A stretch of DNA of 64,000 bases from Neocallimastix lanati (nom. inval.). Its lineage: Eukaryota; Neocallimastigomycota; Neocallimastigomycetes; Neocallimastigales; Neocallimastigaceae. Under the pieces are notes generated by a model. It had not been told where the DNA came from, searched no databases, and saw only the letters and a list, made by a program, of their open reading frames with translations. The position numbers were made by a program, and so were the translations under genes. This document shows positions 60,421 through 64,000 of the stretch, piece after piece. The stretch lies in the NCBI GenBank assembly GCA_016946835.1, contig JACVTC010000006.1, positions 475,001 through 539,000 of the forward strand. The letters are read 5' to 3'. How positions within the stretch are numbered: the first letter of the stretch is position 1; the number at the start of each line of letters is the position of its first letter.

Positions 60421-61600
60421 GCAGATGATATGGTTAAAGAATATATTAATACTTCAATCTTAAGCTAAATTATAAATATCCTGAATTTAGCATTGGCTTC
60501 AGATGGGTACTTCGGGCCAGATGTAGATATAAATTCGATGCTCGTGTTGCCAAAGCCGTCAAAATGATTGAAGAAGACTGTCCTGAAAGGTGTCCTTGTT
60601 GTTATAGAAAAAATAGTAATCCTCGATTGGAATATTAGTTTTCTAAATGCTATCTTTTCCGTGAATTTCGAATGAAATATTTTAAGGATATTGAAATTAT
60701 TTATGAAATATTTTATATTATTTCTAAATATTGTCCAATATCTAATAGTAATGTAGACACAGTTATCACAGATATGAATAATATAGAATTAAGTTCTGAT
60801 TCTGATAACGAAGGGTATAATATTAATAATATTAACAATAGAAATAATATTGTTAATAATAGTAGAAAATAGTGATAAGTGAAAATAGGAATATTAATAT
60901 TAGTGATATTGAAAATTATAATATCGTTACTTCTAATTTAGTGAATAGTTCAATTGGTGAAAATCGTGGTAATTTAAGTAATTTTTGAAAGAGTGTGTAA
61001 ATACATATGTGACGTGGTACCGATTATATAACTTCCTTCTTGGTGGAAGGGATGCAATCATAATAGATTTAAATTATAAAAAGGAATGGGATATTTTGTT
61101 TAAGAACCAAATCATTTTTGGTGATTATTCAAAAAACGCCTTTCTTGGTGCAATCTGCGGCTCTCTTTACAGAAATTATGCCTCGGTCTAGTACTCGGCA
61201 ATTACTATTCCGAAAGTATAAACGCAAACTAACCAGGAGTGTCAACGCTGAAAATGCAGTAAGACAGGTTAGCAGGGGCCAATGCCTCTGAAGGAGAAGA
61301 CCATAATTTCTTTCAGATAGACAATTCAAACCCTAATCCATAAGGAGGTGAGGTTCGTTGTATATGAACTTTTTTCTGAATTTATTTATACACTTATTTT
61401 TGATTACTACTTTTTATTTCATGTTACTATTTCATTTATTATTATGTTCAAATTGGACAAATAATATTTATTTATTTTATTAATTCTGTGTTTTTTTATT
61501 TTTTAATTAAAATTAAAAGTATTCATGTATTTTATATAAGAATAATTAAATAAAGATTAAAGTTCGCAATAATTGCGCCTAACAAAAAAAAAAAAAAAAA
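60421..61600 (+). pseudogene. 3' part of an older LINE (related family), target of the intact LINE
   Basis: After the 12-bp duplication it reads VKEYINTSIL, then YKYPEFSIGFRWVLRARCRY, which aligns with the YPKYQLGFFWISRIRCGF segment of the intact LINE. EEDCPERCPCC (about 60570-60602) is the same zinc cluster. YNFLLGGRDA (about 61033-61062) parallels ILSALLGGRSI. Stops and frameshifts are present. The 3' UTR ends with AATAAAGATTAAAG and an A-run at 61584-61600. A shorter copy of the same family is at 32.9-34.0 kb. Confidence 0.85.
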
Positions 61601-61734
61601 TGCAAAGCTTTCGTGAAAGCTTAAAAAAGCTCCTTAACATTCCAATCGTTTATTAAGCAAATAAAGCAAATAATGTTAAAATTAGTTAACTTCTTTTTTT
61701 TTTTTTTTTTTTTTTTTATAAACAAATACTATAG

Positions 61735-62885
61735 TCAGTGTTGGCGTGGTCTTAAGAAAATCTCTAAACCTGCCTATTCAAACTTTTCCTCTTCATCTTG
61801 TTAAGTCTAAATCCCATCTGGATCTATTTGATCCCAATGATCAACTTAAACGTTGGGCTAAACGTTACAAGAACTTAGTGTCTGATTCTACTGGTCACAA
61901 CTTAAACCAGGACTATTGAGCAAATGTTTTCCCGTAATAATTCTGGTAATCCAAATACCTGGAATATAAATGATCCTATTTCACTCTCTAATGATGATGA
62001 TAAGAAATATAGTACTTTCTAGGAAGCGTAACAAAGTTCCTTGGGACCTAGATGGTATTCCTATTGAATTTTATAAAGTTTTCTTTTGTAATCATGATCT
62101 CGAAGAAAGTCTTTCCTTCTGCTGGTAAAATTCATTGAGATTATTTTTAACAAAATTTGGAAAGGTTCTTTTCCTAATGAATGAAACTCTACATCTATTG
62201 TTTCTATTCCAAAGGAAAGGTGATCTTTCTAATTGTAATAATGATAGAGGGATTTCTCATATTAATGTCGGTCTTAAAAATTCTAACAAAAATAGTCACA
62301 GATAGAATCTCTAAATTTACTTAATGAACATAATTTTATTAAACATGAATAATTTGGTTTTTTTTCGAAATCATGAAGAATGCATCAGTCTTTACATTTC
62401 TATTTAGAGAAATGTGTCAAAAAAGAAAAAATTTAAAGAGTCAATTGATATATGTAGCTTTTTTTGATTGGTAAAAAAGTCAATGACTCTGTTTCTATTT
62501 TCAACATTCTTACAAAAATCTTTCACCTTGGTATTCGTGACAAATGCTTTTGATTTTCATTTTTGAGCTCTATCTTACTTCTGAAGCTAGAGGAGCTCAT
62601 TACCTTGATATGATATCAAATGAATTTTCCTATTCATTGTGGTGTTAAACGAGGCTCTCCATTATCACTAATTTTGCTTAATTTTATTCATTAATGATAT
62701 TTTTAAATAATTGTGATAAAAATGGTGTTAGTATTGTAATAAAAAAAAATGTTGTAGTAGTCTTTTTTCGCTGATGATATTGTTTTTATAGTCCCAAGTG
62801 AAAGAAAAATGAAGGCCCTACTTTGTCATGTTTTTTTTTTTTTTTTTTTATTTTGTTGGGCTAATAAAAATGAAATGTCCTTTGA
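61735..62885 (+). pseudogene. Broken LINE reverse-transcriptase fragment A
   Basis: Matches the intact LINE from about the SRPMYSN segment onwards: KPAYSNFSS, DQLKRWAKRYKNLVSDSTGH (about 61839-61900), DGIPIEFYKVFF (about 62051-62087), WKGSFPNE (about 62159-62183), HCGVK..SPLS (about 62637-62668), FADDIVFIVPS (about 62768-62802) and NEMSFDI (about 62869-62889). Single-base insertions in A/T runs break the frame many times, which indicates homopolymer slippage as the main decay route. Confidence 0.82.
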
Positions 62886-63700
62886 TATCAAGGTCCATTT
62901 GAGGATCATTATCAGGAATCATTTAGTATTAAGAAAGGTATTCGTCCTTAAGGTTGACCCCTCTCCCTCTTACCAATTTTGCTTTTAACTTTTTACATTA
63001 ATGACATAACATTCTTTTTTTTTTTTTAATAATAAATAGGATTTATGATATATGGAATCTCGATTGGGGATAAAATGCTGTTGTGGTTGTGGGAGGTCTG
63101 TTCTGTCTCTCTTTGTAGATGACATTGCTGTTATTATTATTGTGCTCCAATAAGATCTCAACTTAAGAAATTAATAAAATTTTTCAGTAGATTAGATGGG
63201 CTAAGAACAAATGAAATGCCATTTGATATGCAATATCAATAAATACGCCAGTTTAGTAGTACGAATGGGGATATTTTACAAATATCTTAATAATGGTCAC
63301 CCTACCCTTTTATCTTTCAAGACAAGAATTTAACCTAAAAATGAAAATGAAATGCTCTACCTACCTATGTGTACCTTTTTACAAATGATTTTTTTCCCTT
63401 TTAATTGAGTGATTTTTTTTTTTTTTAAAAAAAAAAAAAAAATTTTTCACAATCACCAAGAGAGTCAACGTCTAACCGATATAGCATGAGGAAGAACCTC
63501 TATTACTAAGTCCTCTTAAAGTATATCTTATCATAAAATAGTATATATTATAACAGTTCTTTTTTTACACAACAACGACAACGACAATGAAATCTACATG
63601 AAATTGAATCTTCTAATAATATTTCTCTTGAGCTGATGGAGCGTTTAGTGGTCTCTACACTATCTATTTTGTAGATGTTAACTTTATTCTTGGTTTTTAT
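62886..63700 (+). pseudogene. Broken LINE reverse-transcriptase fragment B, with internal deletion
   Basis: Starts again upstream of the RT active site: FEDHYQESFSIKKGIRP (about 62894-62950), PLSLLPILL and FYINDI (to about 63009), LFVDDIAV (about 63112-63135), NEMPFD (about 63210-63228) and NNGHPTLLSF. It then jumps to the extreme C-terminus, ITKRVNV..I-H (about 63450-63490, compare VTKSVDVEMIRHGF). Because the active-site block appears twice in tandem (fragments A and B), two independent insertions or a duplication are needed. Confidence 0.78.
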
Positions 63701-64000
63701 TTTATTAAATAAATATTTTATTATTTTTTATCTTTTTTTTTTTAGTAGAAATGATTTCTATTTAGATCATAATACCATAATAACTTTTTAAATTCTCAAC
63801 TTCATTATATTTTCATTGTATTGTATTTACATTTAACTTTATTATTTTTTAATAGATACATTTTTTTTATATAATATTTTCTTTTTTATTTTTGATATAT
63901 TTATAAGGTATTTTTACCTTTAAATACATAAAATATATTAATTAATATTAATATTATAATTTTTTTTTATAATTAATAAATAATACAATAGAAATGTATT
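63701..64000. other. AT-rich right edge
   Basis: Low-complexity T-rich sequence following the LINE relics. No gene seen. Confidence 0.6.

Overview
The window is extremely AT-rich nuclear DNA from a eukaryote. It has A/T homopolymers of 20-54 bases, long AAT/ATT microsatellites, GT-AG introns of about 160-290 bp, poly-Asn proteins, a chromodomain Ty3 element and LINEs. I infer a zoosporic fungus, most likely an anaerobic gut fungus (Neocallimastigomycota). Low gene density, large intergenic spacers, SEL1-rich proteins, a BTG/Tob gene and a chromovirus together fit that better than Dictyostelium, which is similarly AT-rich but gene-dense. This is inference from content, since no taxon marker is present.

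Four host genes are recognisable. (1) A BTG/Tob antiproliferative gene on the minus strand is cut by the left edge (1-432). (2) A four-exon low-molecular-weight protein tyrosine phosphatase lies at 9572-10579. (3) A four-exon gene at 20226-31729 encodes a protein of about 3594 aa: four small groups of SEL1-like repeats separated by very long Asn-, Ser-, Gln-, Glu- and Thr/Pro-rich tracts. (4) A three-exon NTF2 + RRM protein of the G3BP/Bre5 type (463 aa) lies at 52256-54091. They look like ordinary housekeeping or signalling genes with no visible functional linkage.

The rest is mostly retroelements and simple repeats. A decayed Ty1/copia pol (3.56-5.1 kb) lies next to a young, compact LTR element (5330-7861). 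That element has two identical 202-bp LTRs, a PBS and a PPT but encodes only Gag, so it is a TR-GAG-type non-autonomous element. A complete chromovirus (35708-42536) with 641-bp LTRs sits in an 18-bp minisatellite with a 5-bp target duplication; its single gag-pol ORF (1442 aa) ends in a chromodomain and its leader contains a GC-richer, structured-looking block. A decayed minus-strand copia element (42.6-45.4 kb) shares a 12-nt primer-binding motif with the TR-GAG element. A full-length LINE (55228-60420) is bounded by a 12-bp target duplication and has one in-frame amber codon before its endonuclease domain. It landed inside an older LINE, and further broken LINE copies follow to the right edge (61.7-63.7 kb) and at 32.9-34.0 kb.

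The most unusual non-retroelement content is a broken RNA polymerase second-largest-subunit (RPB2-like) sequence at about 13.0-14.9 kb. It is divergent and may be a relic of a large DNA virus or linear plasmid. A second oddity is a GC-rich block of about 270 bp at 8222-8492, flanked on both sides by (TA)n-T(n) runs. The long spacers at 14.9-20.2 kb and 45.4-52.3 kb hold only low-complexity AT sequence.
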